Positions 35,509 through 46,058 of a stretch of DNA of 64,000 bases are shown here, piece by piece. The translations under genes were made by a program, and so were the position numbers. Source of the DNA: Polaromonas sp. P2-4 (lineage in GTDB: Bacteria; Pseudomonadota; Gammaproteobacteria; Burkholderiales; Burkholderiaceae_C); NCBI GenBank assembly GCA_024703855.1, contig CP087965.1, positions 1,558,001-1,622,000 on the forward strand, read 5' to 3'. The notes beneath the pieces were generated by a model. It searched no databases and was not told the DNA's origin. It worked only from the letters and a program-made list of their open reading frames with translations. Position 1 is the stretch's first letter. Each line of letters begins with the position of its first letter.

Positions 35509-36551
35509 GCATCAAAGTCGAGGTCAGAACAAAACCGGCCATCCAGAGCGTTTCGACCAGCAGCAGGGCAAAGGGCCGCCAGCCGGCACCAGCCAGTTGC
35601 TGAAATGAAGTTTTCATTCCCAATGCCGCGATGGCGACCACCAGGCACATGCGCGAGAAGTCGTTGAGGCCGGCTTGAATCGAGGTGGAGATGCCGCCGG
35701 CGGAGTTGATGACGACCAGCACCACAAACACCCAGAGAAACCACGGAACCAGTCCCCGCGTCGTCGCCGGTGGAAGCGCTCTCACCCTCCGCGCACTCCC
35801 GCTTGAAAAGGCTGGCCAACACAATGACCACGACCACCAGCATGGCGACCCGGAAAAGCTTGACGATCGTGGCGTAGTCCCCGGTTTCTTGGCTCAGCAT
35901 GTAGCCGGCGCCCACAACCTGCGCCACGTCGTGAATGGTGCCTCCGAGGAACAGTCCGGCGTCCTGGGGTTGCATGTGCAGCAGTTTCGCGATGACGGGG
36001 TAAATCACCATGGCCACCGTCGACAGTACCGTCACGGTGACCACGGCCGTAAGGGTGAACCGTTCATTGTCCTTGGTACGCGGCAACACGGCGGAGATCG
36101 CCAACGCGGCGGACGCGCCGCAGATGGCGACCGCACCGCCGGCCAGAGCGGATTGCGCGCGGTTCAGGCCCAGGCGCCGTCCCAGCAGAACGCCGCACAT
36201 CAGAGTGGTCACGACGGCCACGATCACGATCGCTGCGGCACTCCAGCCGAGGCCGGCAATCTGTGCCGCCGTGATCCGTGCGCCCAGCAGGCCAACGCCG
36301 ACCCGCAGCACAGTGCGCGCGCAGAACTCGATGCCGGGCCGGGTTTTCTCGTCATGGCTGAGGAAATGAAAAGCCACGCCGAAGAACAGAGCGTAAAGGA
36401 ATTGCGGACCTCCGTGCAGTACTGACATCAACGTGGCGGCCATCGCAATCACGCCCGACAGGCCCACTCCGGGAACGAGCTGCAGTATCCGTTGCATGCC
36501 GGGACGACATCGACAGCCGACAGCTGAGGTAGACGACAAGAAGCTGAACAT
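35505..36551 (-). pseudogene. YeiH-family membrane protein (putative sulfate exporter family), one frameshift
   Basis: Multi-pass membrane protein. VLRVGVGLLGARITAAQIAGLGWSA, GGAVAICGASAALAISAVLPR and LGGTIHDVAQVVGAGYMLS are typical of the family. At about 35780 the frame shifts and the C-terminal membrane segments (LVPWFLWVFVVLVVINSAGG, RPFALLLVETLWMAGFVLTS) continue in the next frame, ending at the same stop region. The start at 36551 or the internal ATG at 36497 are both possible. The transport substrate is unproven in the family. Confidence 0.8.
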
Positions 36552-36641
36552 GAGGTAGATTTTCTGGGGCGGCTTGGCTAGGGCGCTTCTGCTTTACTCA
36601 GTCATCGCGTTTCTCATGTCCCACGATTTCGAAGGACGAGG

Positions 36642-38767
36642 CTACTCGACGGATGCTCGCTCAGCATGCCGACCCAGTGGGAGAACGGGGCTGTTCGGCG
36701 CACGTTCCGTAAGCAGCTTTGCCGGTGTCCAATAGCCATAGGCATTGCCAAGATTGGCAGCGTAGTGGGCCATGCGTTCCACGATTAACTCCCGCCCGAC
36801 GGTTTCTGCCCACCACATGGGACCTCCTTTGAAATCCGGAAATCCAAAGCCCGCCACCCAGACCACGTCGATGTCACCCGCGCGAAAAGCTATACCCTCT
36901 TCAAGGATTTTGAATCCTTCGTTGATAAGTGGAAAAAGCAGGCGCTCAGTGATTTCCTCGCGACTGATTTTTTTTACGTGCAGCGATGCCGTGTTGCGAG
37001 GCGAGCGACTCAGCAATGGACGTAACTTCCGCGTCGGCCACCGGAGATCTACCGTCATATCTGTAGTATCCAGCTCCGGCCTTCACACCATGCCGACCGA
37101 GTGCAAATAGCTTACGGACAAGAGAGCGGTAACTGCTATCTGGGGGCAAGCCGCCCGCCTTGTCATACTCGATGACCGTCTTCGCGCCTACGTCTATGCC
37201 CGCCATATCAAGCATGCGACACGGCCCCATAGCGAAGCCGAGAGACTCGATCGTCGCATCAATTTGCGATGGCTCTGCTCCTTCAAGGATCAGAAACTCC
37301 GTTTCACGCATGTATACCTCAGCCATGCGGTTTCCTATGAAGCCATAGCACACCCCCGAGACCACCGGCACCTTGCCAATTGCAGTTGCCAGCTTCATCA
37401 CTGTGGCAAGCACCTCCCGCGACGTGGCCGCACCGCGCACAACCTCTAACAAGCGCATGATGTTTGCGGGGCTAAAGAAATGCATGCCGATCACGTCGGC
37501 CGGACGGCCCGTTGCTGCCGCAAGCAAGTCCACATCCAGCGTGGACGTGTTGGTGGCGATCATGGCGCCTGGCTTGGCCACGCGGCCAAGCTCTGCACAG
37601 ACCTGCTGTTTTACCGCCAGATTTTCGAAGACGGCCTCGATCAGCAGGTCGCAGTCAACCAGCTCCGAATAGTTCAGCGCGCCTCGAAGCAGTTGCAGGC
37701 GTTCGGCTACCTTTTCCGGCGTGATCCGGCCTTTGACCACATCAGCTTCGAGAGTCTTCCGAATCAACTCCAGACCACGCTGAAGTGCGTGGGGATCAGT
37801 TTCGACCACCAGAGTGCTTATGCCGGCATTGAGAAAGTTTATAGCGATGCCCGCACCCATAGTGCCGGCACCGACGATGCCAACCGAGTTGACCGGCCTG
37901 GTTTCAATGTCTCGGGTGAGGCCCGGGGCCTTGACCGCTTCACGCTCAGCAAAGAACAAGTGGCGTAGTGCTTTTGAGGACGGGGAATGCACTAAGGCGG
38001 CGAACTCACGCGCCTCCACCTCTTTACCTTCGGCGAAAGTTAGGTCCTGCGCAGCCCGTGCGCACCGGACGATGGCCGCCAGCTGCGGCCAGCCGGGCTT
38101 CTTGAGTGCTGCGGCTTCTGCCTTGTTGATGACCTCCATCGGTGCGGGAAATACCTCTAACTCGCTCGTCCTCCTCAGAGGCTTTCTTGCAGCCAGCAAC
38201 GCTTGCGCCGCCGCCATTCCGAAAGCACGTGGGGCCCCTTCAGCGAGCGAATCAACCAACCCTCTTTCGTTCGCCAAAGCCGCAGTTATCATGCGGCCAC
38301 TACTGCAAAGGTCCAGTGCCAACTCGCCACCCACCAATCGTGGCAAGCGTTGTGTTCCCAGCGAGCCCGGGATCAGACCTAGTTTGACTTCGGGGAGCCC
38401 TAAGGAAGTACCGTGCCGTGCTACCCTAAAGTGACAAGCCAGTGCCAGTTCCAGTCCGCCACCCAAAACCATGCCGTGCAGCGCCGCGACTACTGGGCGA
38501 TCCTGTTCTTCAAGCCGCTGAAGAAAGCGATTGAATGGTGCGGCAGTGAACCCCGGATCATCGAACATACGCATGTCGGCTCCCTGCAACCCAAGTACGC
38601 CCGGTGCAGTAGATAACGAGAGCGCCAAGATCATCGGACGACTCGAATTTCCCCAGCGCCTCTAATAGGCCCGCTATGACCGTCGCTGAAATTGCATTGA
38701 TGGGGGGATGATCTATCACGATCAGACCAATGGGTCCATCGCGTTCAAAGGATACGGTAGATGACAT
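36642..38767 (-). pseudogene. FadB-like enoyl-CoA hydratase / 3-hydroxyacyl-CoA dehydrogenase, two frameshifts
   Basis: Starts at the ATG at 38767 (MSSTVSFERDGPIGLIVIDHPPINA). Removing one G at about 38588 joins TWVAG to ADMRMFDDPGF. The hydratase domain has VLGGGLELALACHFRV and LPEVKLGLIPG. The NAD domain has GIVGAGTMGAGIA, EAVFENLAVKQQV and NTSTL. A shift in the T8 run near 36968 leads to the final REEITERLLFPLINEGF and GGPMWWAETVG. The repaired length (about 700 aa) fits bifunctional beta-oxidation enzymes. It is followed by a thiolase remnant, so a beta-oxidation pair once stood here. Confidence 0.82.
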
Positions 38768-38868
38768 GAAGAGGACAGTTATTTGATGGAACACTCCACG
38801 TTTAGTGGAGACTGAATTTGGAACGACCCGACGTGGCTACGCGGAGTGACTGGGGAGCCTGGCCCAGA

Positions 38869-39201
38869 TCAGTGAGGGACCTCGAATAGTCCCGCCGCGC
38901 CCATGCCGCCGCCCACGCACATGGTGACGACGACGTAGCGTACCCCGCGCCTGCGCGCCTCCAGGAGTGCGTGGCCAACTAGGCGGACGCCGGTCATTCC
39001 GTAAGGATGCCCGATTGAAATACCTCCGCCATTGACATTAAATGACGCTGGATCAATCCCCAACCGGTCGCGGCAATAGATCGCCTGGCATGCGAAAGCT
39101 TCATTGAGTTCCCACAGACCTATGTCATCGATGCACAAGCCATGCTGTTTTAATAGTTTGGGCACTGCGTAGACTGGGCCAATACCCATCTCCTCAGGCG
39201 C
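38869..39201 (-). pseudogene. Acetyl-CoA acetyltransferase (thiolase) C-terminal fragment
   Basis: Only the last 110 residues remain: [39 protein letters not shown], the active-site [17 protein letters not shown], and the final Cys loop [18 protein letters not shown]. About 280 N-terminal residues, including the nucleophilic Cys, are missing. Similarity ends abruptly near 39200, exactly where a Bug-type receptor begins on the opposite strand. It is on the same strand as the FadB-like gene, as expected for a beta-oxidation operon, and non-functional as read. Confidence 0.8.
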
Positions 39202-40030
39202 ACGCCTGTTGGGCGAACAACTCCGCAAGCAGCTCGGCGTGACCGTGATCGTGGAGAACCGAACGGGTGCGAGCGGGACGCTTGGCGGCAGGTTTGTTCA
39301 GACCGCGCCCGCCGACGGCTACACCCTGCTGTTCTCAGCCGCCACCCACGTCCTTGCCAAGCAGGTGTTGGCCAACGCACCCTATGACCCACAGACGGAT
39401 TTCGCCCCAGTGGCAAGGGTGGGAGAGGCACCCCTGATGCTTGTCATCGCCCCGCAACTGCCACAACAGAAGGTGAACGAGGTGCTCACCGCGGCAAGGC
39501 AGCAACCGGAAAAGTGGACGGCCGGTATCCCGGCGGCAGGCGCGCCAAGTCATTTGGCCACGCTGCTTCTTGCCAAACAAGGCAACGTCAAGTTCACGTT
39601 CATACCATACAAGGGGACACAGCCGGCACTCGTCGACGTTGCTGGCGGTCACGTCAGTGTCCTGCTCGATTCGATGATTTCGGTGCTGCCCCTCGCCAAG
39701 GCAGGCCGGGTCAAACCGATCGCCATTACGTCGAAGAACCGCAGTGCTCTGGCGCCCGACGTTCCCACCGTGCGGGAAAGCGGAATTCCAAACTTCTCCT
39801 ATGTCTCCTGGTATGGCGTCTGGGCACCCAAGGGGATGCCGGCAGATCGCGTGACGTTCCTCAATACTGCGATCAACGCCGCGACCACGGAACTCGGGAA
39901 GTCGGGGACTTTCGCCAGCCTGGGGATCGACCCCGTCACCGAGAGCGTCGAGCAGTTCAGGCAGTACATCGCGGCTGACGTGGCGCAAGGTTCCGAGCTG
40001 CTGAAGAGTGCTGGTTTCAAGCCCGAGTAG
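39202..40030 (+). pseudogene. Bug/TctC-type tricarboxylate solute-binding protein, N-terminus missing
   Basis: From [25 protein letters not shown] to the end this is a normal TctC-family receptor (GYTLLFSAATHV, HVSVLLDSMISVLPLAKAGRVK, DVPTVRESGIPNFSYVSWYGVWAPKG). The signal peptide and first 40-50 residues are absent because homology starts at the junction with the thiolase fragment. Family members are periplasmic and deliver carboxylates to TctAB carriers or act as sensors. Without a signal peptide this copy is unlikely to be exported. Confidence 0.8.
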
Positions 40031-40172
40031 CAACGAGAGTCCCATCGTCAGGGCCGCTTATCAGTGGTCTCTACCCCCTTAGCGGTGGCATCGCAGGAGT
40101 CATCCGGGCTCGCTTCTGCTCGTTCTTAACATCGGCGTAGCAGCATACAAATAACCAAGAAGGAGAGAGATT

Positions 40173-40409
40173 ATGTTTAGAACAATCTACATGACAGGCT
40201 TCAGCATGGCTTGCATTTCGGTCATGGCTCAATCGTCAGTCACGCTTTCGGGCACGGTAGACGTCGGACCAGCTGCTTCGACAACCCTCCGACCTGTAAC
40301 GCCCGCTCCTGGGCGGGTGCGGGTGCAGCAATCATCGAAATCGGCGCCACATTGCCGACACCCAACCTACCGATGTCAATGTCGGGTATGGAGCGAGAAT
40401 TTCGGATAG
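40173..40409 (+). pseudogene. Porin N-terminal fragment
   Basis: A signal-peptide-like start (MFRTIYMTGFSMACISVMAQ) is followed by SSVTLSGTVDVGP, the usual first strand of betaproteobacterial porins. Similarity stops after about 32 residues and the frame closes at 40409. A ribosome site AAGGAGAG precedes it. Probably a relic; 40410-40674 contains nothing else I recognise and is AT-rich near 40540-40640. Confidence 0.5.
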
Positions 40410-40674
40410 CCCTATGTCGGCAGTCAGTCTTAAGCCGTCCGTGGTTTGGCTTATCCAGATTGCAAGGGGTTTAGGCCGGCATCCCAAGTACGAAGGCCGA
40501 CCTCAAGCAGAAATGGCTACGGGCGAGCCCGTAGTAATTAGTACCATTACTATTAAAATTTAATCTTCTATGCCTTGACAATACTCACTCATTCATTAAA
40601 TAGTAGCGTTTTTACACGGCATAGGTTTACGACTTTAATTGCGCGGAACACAATTCCATGCCGCCCCAAATCTG

Positions 40675-42521
40675 TCACTCGACGGTGACGGATTTGGCCA
40701 GGTTTCTTGGCTTGTCCACATCCGTCCCGCGCGCACACGCCGTGTGGTACGCCAGCAGCTGCAACGGCACCACGTGCAGCAGCGGGCTCAAGGCGCCGTA
40801 GTGCTCGGGCATGCGGATGACGTGAACGCCTTCGCTGCTGTCGATGTGGCTGTCGGCATCGGCCAGCACGTAGAGCACGCCGCCACGGGCGCGCACCTCC
40901 TGCATATTGCTCTTGAGCTTTTCCAGCAGCGCGTCGTTGGGCGCGACCGTGACCACGGGCATGGCGCTGGTGACCAGAGCCAGCGGGCCGTGCTTAAGCT
41001 CACCCGCCGGGTAGGCCTCGGCATGGATGTAGCTGATCTCTTTGAGCTTGAGTGCGCCTTCCAGTGCAATCGGGTAATGCAGGCCGCGGCCCAGAAACAG
41101 CGCGTTTTCCATGCGGGCAAAGTCTTCAGCCCAGCTGATGACCTGCGGCTCCAGCGCCAGCACGGCCTGCAAGGCGGCGGGCAGGTGGCGCATGGCCTTG
41201 AGGTGGCCGGCCTCTTCTTCTTCGCTTAAGTTGCCTTTGCTATGGGCCAGTGCCAGTGTCAGCAAAAACAGGCCTGCCAGCTGCGTGGTAAAGGCCTTGG
41301 TGGAGGCCACGCCAATCTCGACGCCGGCGCGCGTGATGTAGGCAAGCTTGCATTCGCGCACCATGGCCGAGGTGGCCACGTTGCAGATGGTGAGGGTTTG
41401 CGTCATGCCCAGTGATTGCGCATGGCGCAGCGCGGCCAGCGTGTCGGCGGTTTCACCGCTTTGCGTGATGGTGACGATCAGCGTTTTAGGGTTGGGCACC
41501 GAGCTGCGATAACGATATTCGCTGGCCACTTCCACCTGGGTGGGTATTCCTGCGATGGACTCCAGCCAGTATTTGGCCGCGCAGCCGCTGTAGTAGCTGG
41601 TGCCGCAGGCGAGGATGAGCACCGAGTCGATGTCCTTGAACACGCGGTAAGCCTGGTCGCCGAACAGCTCGGGGACTATGCCTTCCACGCCTTCCAGCGT
41701 GTCGGCAATGGCCCGTGGCTGCTCGAAGATTTCTTTTTGCATGTAGTGGCGGTAAGGGCCCAGCTCTGCCGCACCGCTATGCGCATGCACGGTTTTCACC
41801 TCGCGCTGCACTGCCTTGTGATGGCGGTCAAACACCCAATATTTGCCCAGTTGCATGTCCACCAGGTCGCCTTCTTCGAGGTAGACGATCTGGTCGGTCA
41901 CACTGGCCAGCGCCATCGCATCGCTGGCCAGGAAGTTTTCGGAATGGCCCGTTCCCACGCCCAGAATCAGTGGGGAACCGGGCGCGCGCCGACCACGCGG
42001 TGCGGCTCGTCCTTGCAGAAGGCGGCGATGGCGTAGGCACCGTGCAATTGGGCAACGGCCGCCTTCAGCGCTTCAAACAAATCGCCGTCATACAGGCTGT
42101 CCACCAGATGCACGATGACTTCGGTGTCGGTCTGGCTGTCAAACACATAGCCTTTGGCCTGCAGCGCCGCCCGCAGCTCTTCATGGTTTTCAATAATGCC
42201 GTTGTGCACCAGTGCGACCTTGCCGGGCTTTTGCGCCGCGTCGCCGGGGCCGTGGCTGAAATGCGGATGCGCGTTGTGAACGGCGGGCGCGCCATGGGTG
42301 GCCCAGCGGGTGTGGGCAATGCCGGTGCCGCCTTCGAGCTTTTCGCTGCTCACCTGCTCTTGCAGCTCTGCCACGCGCGAGGTGCTGCGCGCCCGCTTCA
42401 GGCCATCGGCATACACCGCCACACCGCAGGAGTCGTAACCGCGGTATTCCAGCCGCTGCAGGCCTTGCACCAGGATGGGAACAATATTTCTTGTAGAAAC
42501 CGACGCAACGATGCCGCACAT
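40675..42521 (-). CDS. glmS: Glucosamine-6-phosphate synthase GlmS, one frameshift as read
   Basis: Glutamine:fructose-6-phosphate aminotransferase, which makes glucosamine-6-P for peptidoglycan and LPS. The N-terminal nucleophile Cys2 follows Met ([15 protein letters not shown]), with [12 protein letters not shown] and [13 protein letters not shown]. The frame breaks at about 41968, in the stretch reading GARPVPH where [13 protein letters not shown] is expected; one missing G explains it. The second part has two SIS domains ([47 protein letters not shown]) and ends LAKSVTVE. The enzyme is normally essential, so this shift is most likely a sequence error. It is divergent from an Lrp-type regulator. 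Confidence 0.9.
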
Positions 42522-42654
42522 AAGACACTCCTAAAAAACAATGCGCTGATGCTAAGGCTTAGCTGTTTTTTAATGTGATTGATTTTTAGTTATTTATGGA
42601 ATTTAATTTCACAAATTATTTAAAAATTAACTTTATTCCATTAACAATCAAAAA
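42522..42654. promoter_or_regulatory. AT-rich divergent promoter between glmS and lrp-type gene
   Basis: Very AT-rich compared with its surroundings. A long imperfect inverted repeat lies at 42596-42641 (arms ATGGAATTTAATTT and AAATTAACTTTATTCCAT), close before the lrp-type start. It looks like an Lrp/AsnC binding region and suggests autoregulation. A second palindrome, GCTAAG-G-CTTAGC, lies near 42551, nearer the glmS start. Confidence 0.5.
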
Positions 42655-43152
42655 ATGGAACAAATCAACATAGATGAAATCGACATCAAGCTACTGGACG
42701 CCTTGCAGGACGATGCGTCGCTGAGCAACCAGGCCCTGGCAGAACGCGTTCATGTGTCACCGCCCACCTGTCTGCGGCGGGTCAAGCGGCTACGCGATGC
42801 GGGGCTGATCGAACGCGAAGTGGCCTTGCTCAGCCCCGACAAGCTGGCCCTCACGCTGGGGCACGGCCTGACGGCAATTGTCGAGATCACGCTCGACCGG
42901 CAGGGTGCCGAGCAGCAGGAGGCTTTTGAGCTGCGGGTGGCCGCCGATGAGGCGGTGCAACAGTGCTACCGCGTGTCGCCGGGGCCGGACTTTGTTTTGC
43001 TGGTTCATGTGGCCGACATGCCGCGCTACCTGGCGCTGGCGCAGCGGCTTTTTACCAGCGACGCGAACGTGCGCAACGTCAAGGCGTTCTTCAGCATCAA
43101 GCGCAGCAAGTTCAAACCCAAAGTGCCATTGACCGCTACCCCAGGGACGTGA
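42655..43152 (+). CDS. Lrp/AsnC-family transcriptional regulator
   Basis: Intact 165-aa regulator. The N-terminal HTH is IDIKLLDALQDDASLSNQALAERVHVSPPTCLRRVKRLRDAGLI. The C-terminal RAM/AsnC effector domain has QCYRVSPGPDFVLLVHVADMPRYLALAQRLF and NVRNVKAFFSIKRSKF. Such proteins form octamers and respond to amino acids. It is divergent from glmS, with an AT-rich gap holding a probable binding site, so it may regulate itself and perhaps glmS. Confidence 0.9.
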   Translation: MEQINIDEIDIKLLDALQDDASLSNQALAERVHVSPPTCLRRVKRLRDAGLIEREVALLSPDKLALTLGHGLTAIVEITLDRQGAEQQEAFELRVAADEAVQQCYRVSPGPDFVLLVHVADMPRYLALAQRLFTSDANVRNVKAFFSIKRSKFKPKVPLTATPGT

Positions 43153-43282
43153 GCGGCGAGAAATCGCAGGATTCCGAGGGAAAAGACCGATTTCCAGGCC
43201 CATTTAGCCCGCATCACCGGCTATTTACGCATTGCCAAGCGGAATTGTCCGCCGCAGAATCGGCTCATGATTTGATCGGGGG

Positions 43283-43958
43283 ATGGTTATGCAGTCAATC
43301 TGGATGTGGGTCGCTTTAGGCTTGGTCATCGTGGCAGCTGTGCTGGCGTACTGGATGTTCGTGCGAAAACCGCCAAGCCGCAATGACAGATATGTGGCCG
43401 AAACGCTGCTCACCCCCGCCCAGACCAACCTGCTTCAATACCTGCAAACGGCTTTTCCGGGACAAGTGGTGTTGCCCAACGTCCCGCTGAACCACCTGGT
43501 TTCGTTCCGCAAGACCGCTGACCACCCGCGCTCCAAAGAGAAGCTGGACCTTGTTCGGGTGGATTTTGTGGTTTGCGCCGACAACGGCAAAGCCGCGTTT
43601 GCCTTTGACGTGGAAGCCTACCTGCAGCGGCAGCGCGAGCACGGCGCAGCACAATGCAAAAGTCAAAAACCGCATTCTTAAATCGGCCGGCATACGCCTG
43701 GTCTACATCAAGGGTCGGTCCAACCAGTTGCCCACGCCCAACGAATTTCGCCAAAAACTGTCTCTGGCGGCCTTGGCCGAAGCCAAAGAGCCCAGCCACA
43801 GCCCCCGCCAGCAGCTTGAGGAGCACCTGAGCCGGCGTGACAGTGAGTTCCAACGCTCCGAGTTCAAGGAGTCTGAGGTCATGGGCCTCTCCGGGCTGAT
43901 GGGGCTGGACTCGCAACTGCCTGACCCCTTCGATCCGTGGCGCGTGAGCAGAAACTAG
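43283..43958 (+). pseudogene. DUF2726-domain membrane-anchored protein, one frameshift
   Basis: One N-terminal membrane segment (MWVALGLVIVAAVLAYWMFV) is followed by LLTPAQTNLLQYLQTAFPGQVVLPNVPLNHL and DFVVCADNGKAAFAFDVEAY, the DUF2726 core. A shift at about 43645 moves the end (KVKNRILKSAGIRLVYIKG and a charged tail with DPFDPWRVSRN) to the other frame. DUF2726 resembles restriction-endonuclease-like folds, but no activity is shown to my knowledge. The ancestral length is about 225 aa. Confidence 0.72.
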
Positions 43959-44065
43959 TACCAGAGGGCTTGCCCGGCAAGGAACCTCGGTGGCCGGCCG
44001 CGCATGGTGTCCTGGCATTTTTTTACATAAGAATGCCTGTACCCCGTATAAAACATACGCAAGCA

Positions 44066-44082
44066 GCTATCAAATAAGTAGC
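44066..44082. repeat. 17-bp palindrome repeat, copy 1
   Basis: GCTATCAAATAAGTAGC, one of six related 17-bp elements of the form GCTAY-N7-RTAGC in this window. Intergenic, between two convergent genes. Confidence 0.7.
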
Positions 44083-44093
44083 AAAAAACGATT

Positions 44094-44963
44094 CTAATGC
44101 GCCTTGACCTGCGCTTTGACCACGTCCCAAAACACGCGCCAGCGGCGACAGCTTTGCCGCGTCCATGCAGGCCAGTCCAACCGTGCGCGGCTGTGCGGGC
44201 AACAACGGGCGGTAGACCACCCCCTTGGGCGCATCAGGCAGCGCCAGCCTCGCCGCCACCGATACCGCCAGGCCGCGCTGCACAAACTCCAGAATCGACA
44301 CGATCTGCGTCAGGTGGTACAGCACATTGGGCCGCGCGTCGTTCTTTTGAAGAATGGGCACGATCACCGGGCCGCCGCCGGCTTCAGACAGCACAAAGTC
44401 CAGCCCCGTCAGGGCGCTGATGGGCACTGCTTTGAGTTTGGCCAGGGAATGTTTGGCGGGTAGGATGGCGACGAATTCGTCCTGCACCACAGGCAACACC
44501 TCAAAGCGCTCGTCCGGCACGATGACAAAGCCCAGTTCCACCCGCTTTTGCAGCAGCCACTGGTCCACGACTTCGTCGCTCTCTTCCTCGATGCGCACCT
44601 GCACGCCGGGATGGCGCTTTTGAACGCCGCCAGCCAGGGCGGCAGCAAATGCATGGTGGAGGTGGGGCCAAAGGAGCCAATGCGCAGCGTGCCGCTTTTC
44701 AGGTCACGGGCATCCACCAGTTCTTGCGCCATGGTGGCCGCCAGGGCCGTCATCTCGCGGGCTCGCAGCAGCAGCCGTTCGCCGGCGTCGGTCATCGCCA
44801 CACTGGAGGCATCGCGCTGCGCAAGCTTCACGCCAAATTGCGCCTCCAGCGCGCGCAGCGCATGACTGACGGCCGACTGCGTGGTGCCCAGCCGCATGGC
44901 CGCGCGCGAAAAACTGCGGCATTCGTCCAGCGCAATCAGCACTTCCAGCTGGGTCAGGGTCAT
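44094..44963 (-). pseudogene. LysR-family transcriptional regulator 1, two frameshifts
   Basis: Starts at the ATG at 44963 (MTLTQLEVLIALDECRSFSRAAMRLGTTQSAVSHALRAL), a standard LysR HTH. A shift at about 44620 leads to VQVRIEEESDEVVDQWLLQKRVELGFVIVPDERF in another frame. A shift at about 44133, in a TTTTGGG stretch, leads to the final ARVFWDVVKAQVKAH with a stop at 44094-44096. The repaired protein is about 290 aa with a normal effector domain (LVSEAGGGP-like, VQRGLAVSVAARLALP). It is divergent from an EamA-type exporter gene, its likely target. Confidence 0.8.
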
Positions 44964-45038
44964 GATGAACAAACACTCATTTGATAGTGAGCATATTAGC
45001 AATTATTCTCATGAATCAATTCTGAAGTGCTCCACACC

Positions 45039-45974
45039 ATGACCCTTGCCACTGCACCCTCCACGACCGCCGCCGTGGCGCCGCCCGCCGCCAGTCTTCT
45101 GGGCATTTACCTGCGTCTGAGCTGCGTGCCTGTCATCTGGGGCGCCACCTTTATCGCCGGGCGCATCGTCTCCGCCCACTTGCCGCCCGCCACGGCAGCC
45201 TTCGTCCGCTTTGTCTTTGCCACGCTGGCGCTGCTGGCGGCCCTGCACCTGTCGCAAGGCCTGCGCGCGCTCACGCAGGTCTCGCGGCGCCAGCTGCTGG
45301 GCACCATGGCGCTGGGGGCCACCGGCATCCTGGCTTACAACCTGCTTTTCTTCAGCGCGCTGGCCGTGCTGCCCGCGGGCAGAACCTCGCTGATCGTGGC
45401 GCTCAACCCCATCGTGACGCTGCTGGTGGCGGCGGCATTCCTGGGCGAGCGCTTGTCGGCCACGCGCTGGCTGGGCGTGGGCCTGGCGCTGCTGGGCGTG
45501 TGGGTGGTCGTCACGCGTGGCGACCTGTCGCAATTGCTGCAGTCCGTGGGCAAGGGCGAGCTGTCGATGTTTGGTGCGGTGTGCGCTTGGGCTGTCTACA
45601 CCCTGCTGGGCCGCAGGCTGCTGCAAGGCTTGTCGCCCCTGCTGGCCACGCTGTGGGCCGCGATCTGGGGCACGCTGTTCCTGGCGCTGCTGGCCCTGCG
45701 CGACCTGCCTACGCTACACGCGTCATCGTTCACCCTGGAGGTCTGGGCCGGCCTGGCTTTTCTGGGCCTGCTCGGCACCGCGCTGGCCTTTGTCTGGTAC
45801 TACGAAGGCATCCGCCAGCTGGGCGCGGCGCGCACGGTGGTGTTCAACAACCTGGTGCCCATCTTCGGCGTGCTGCTCGGCTGGCTGGTGCTGGGCGAGC
45901 CCCTGAGCGTCAGCCTGATCGCCGGCGGCGCCATGGCCTTGGCCGGCGTTTTCCTGGTCAACCGCGTCAGGTGA
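45039..45974 (+). CDS. EamA-family DMT transporter
   Basis: Intact membrane protein of about 311 aa with ten predicted helices in two EamA repeats. The first has VPVIWGATFIAGRIV and PPATAAFVRFVFATLALLAAL; the second has ELSMFGAVCAWAVYTLLGRRLL and AFVWYYEGIRQLGAARTVVFNNLVPIFGVLLGWLVLGE. I use the ATG at 45039. DMT exporters move amino acids, nucleobases or other metabolites. It is divergent from the LysR gene at 44094-44963, a common exporter/regulator pairing. The substrate is unknown. Confidence 0.88.
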   Translation: MTLATAPSTTAAVAPPAASLLGIYLRLSCVPVIWGATFIAGRIVSAHLPPATAAFVRFVFATLALLAALHLSQGLRALTQVSRRQLLGTMALGATGILAYNLLFFSALAVLPAGRTSLIVALNPIVTLLVAAAFLGERLSATRWLGVGLALLGVWVVVTRGDLSQLLQSVGKGELSMFGAVCAWAVYTLLGRRLLQGLSPLLATLWAAIWGTLFLALLALRDLPTLHASSFTLEVWAGLAFLGLLGTALAFVWYYEGIRQLGAARTVVFNNLVPIFGVLLGWLVLGEPLSVSLIAGGAMALAGVFLVNRVR

Positions 45975-46038
45975 GCGGCCGGGCCGGCAGATTTTTAAGA
46001 AAAAAGTGCCGCCAGCCCAGTCAATACGGACGCAATCA

Positions 46039-46055
46039 GCTATCAAATAAATAGC
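46039..46055. repeat. 17-bp palindrome repeat, copy 2
   Basis: GCTATCAAATAAATAGC, intergenic, four bases before the glmU stop codon on the opposite strand. One base different from copy 1. Confidence 0.7.
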
Positions 46056-46058
46056 AGA

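Noticed and set aside
39150..39431. A possible fused thiolase/receptor product at the junction
   Set aside because: The two fragments are on opposite strands and no single frame joins them.
42541..42575. GCTAAG-G-CTTAGC followed by T6 as an intrinsic terminator
   Set aside because: It lies between two divergent starts, where no transcript should end; more likely part of the regulatory region.
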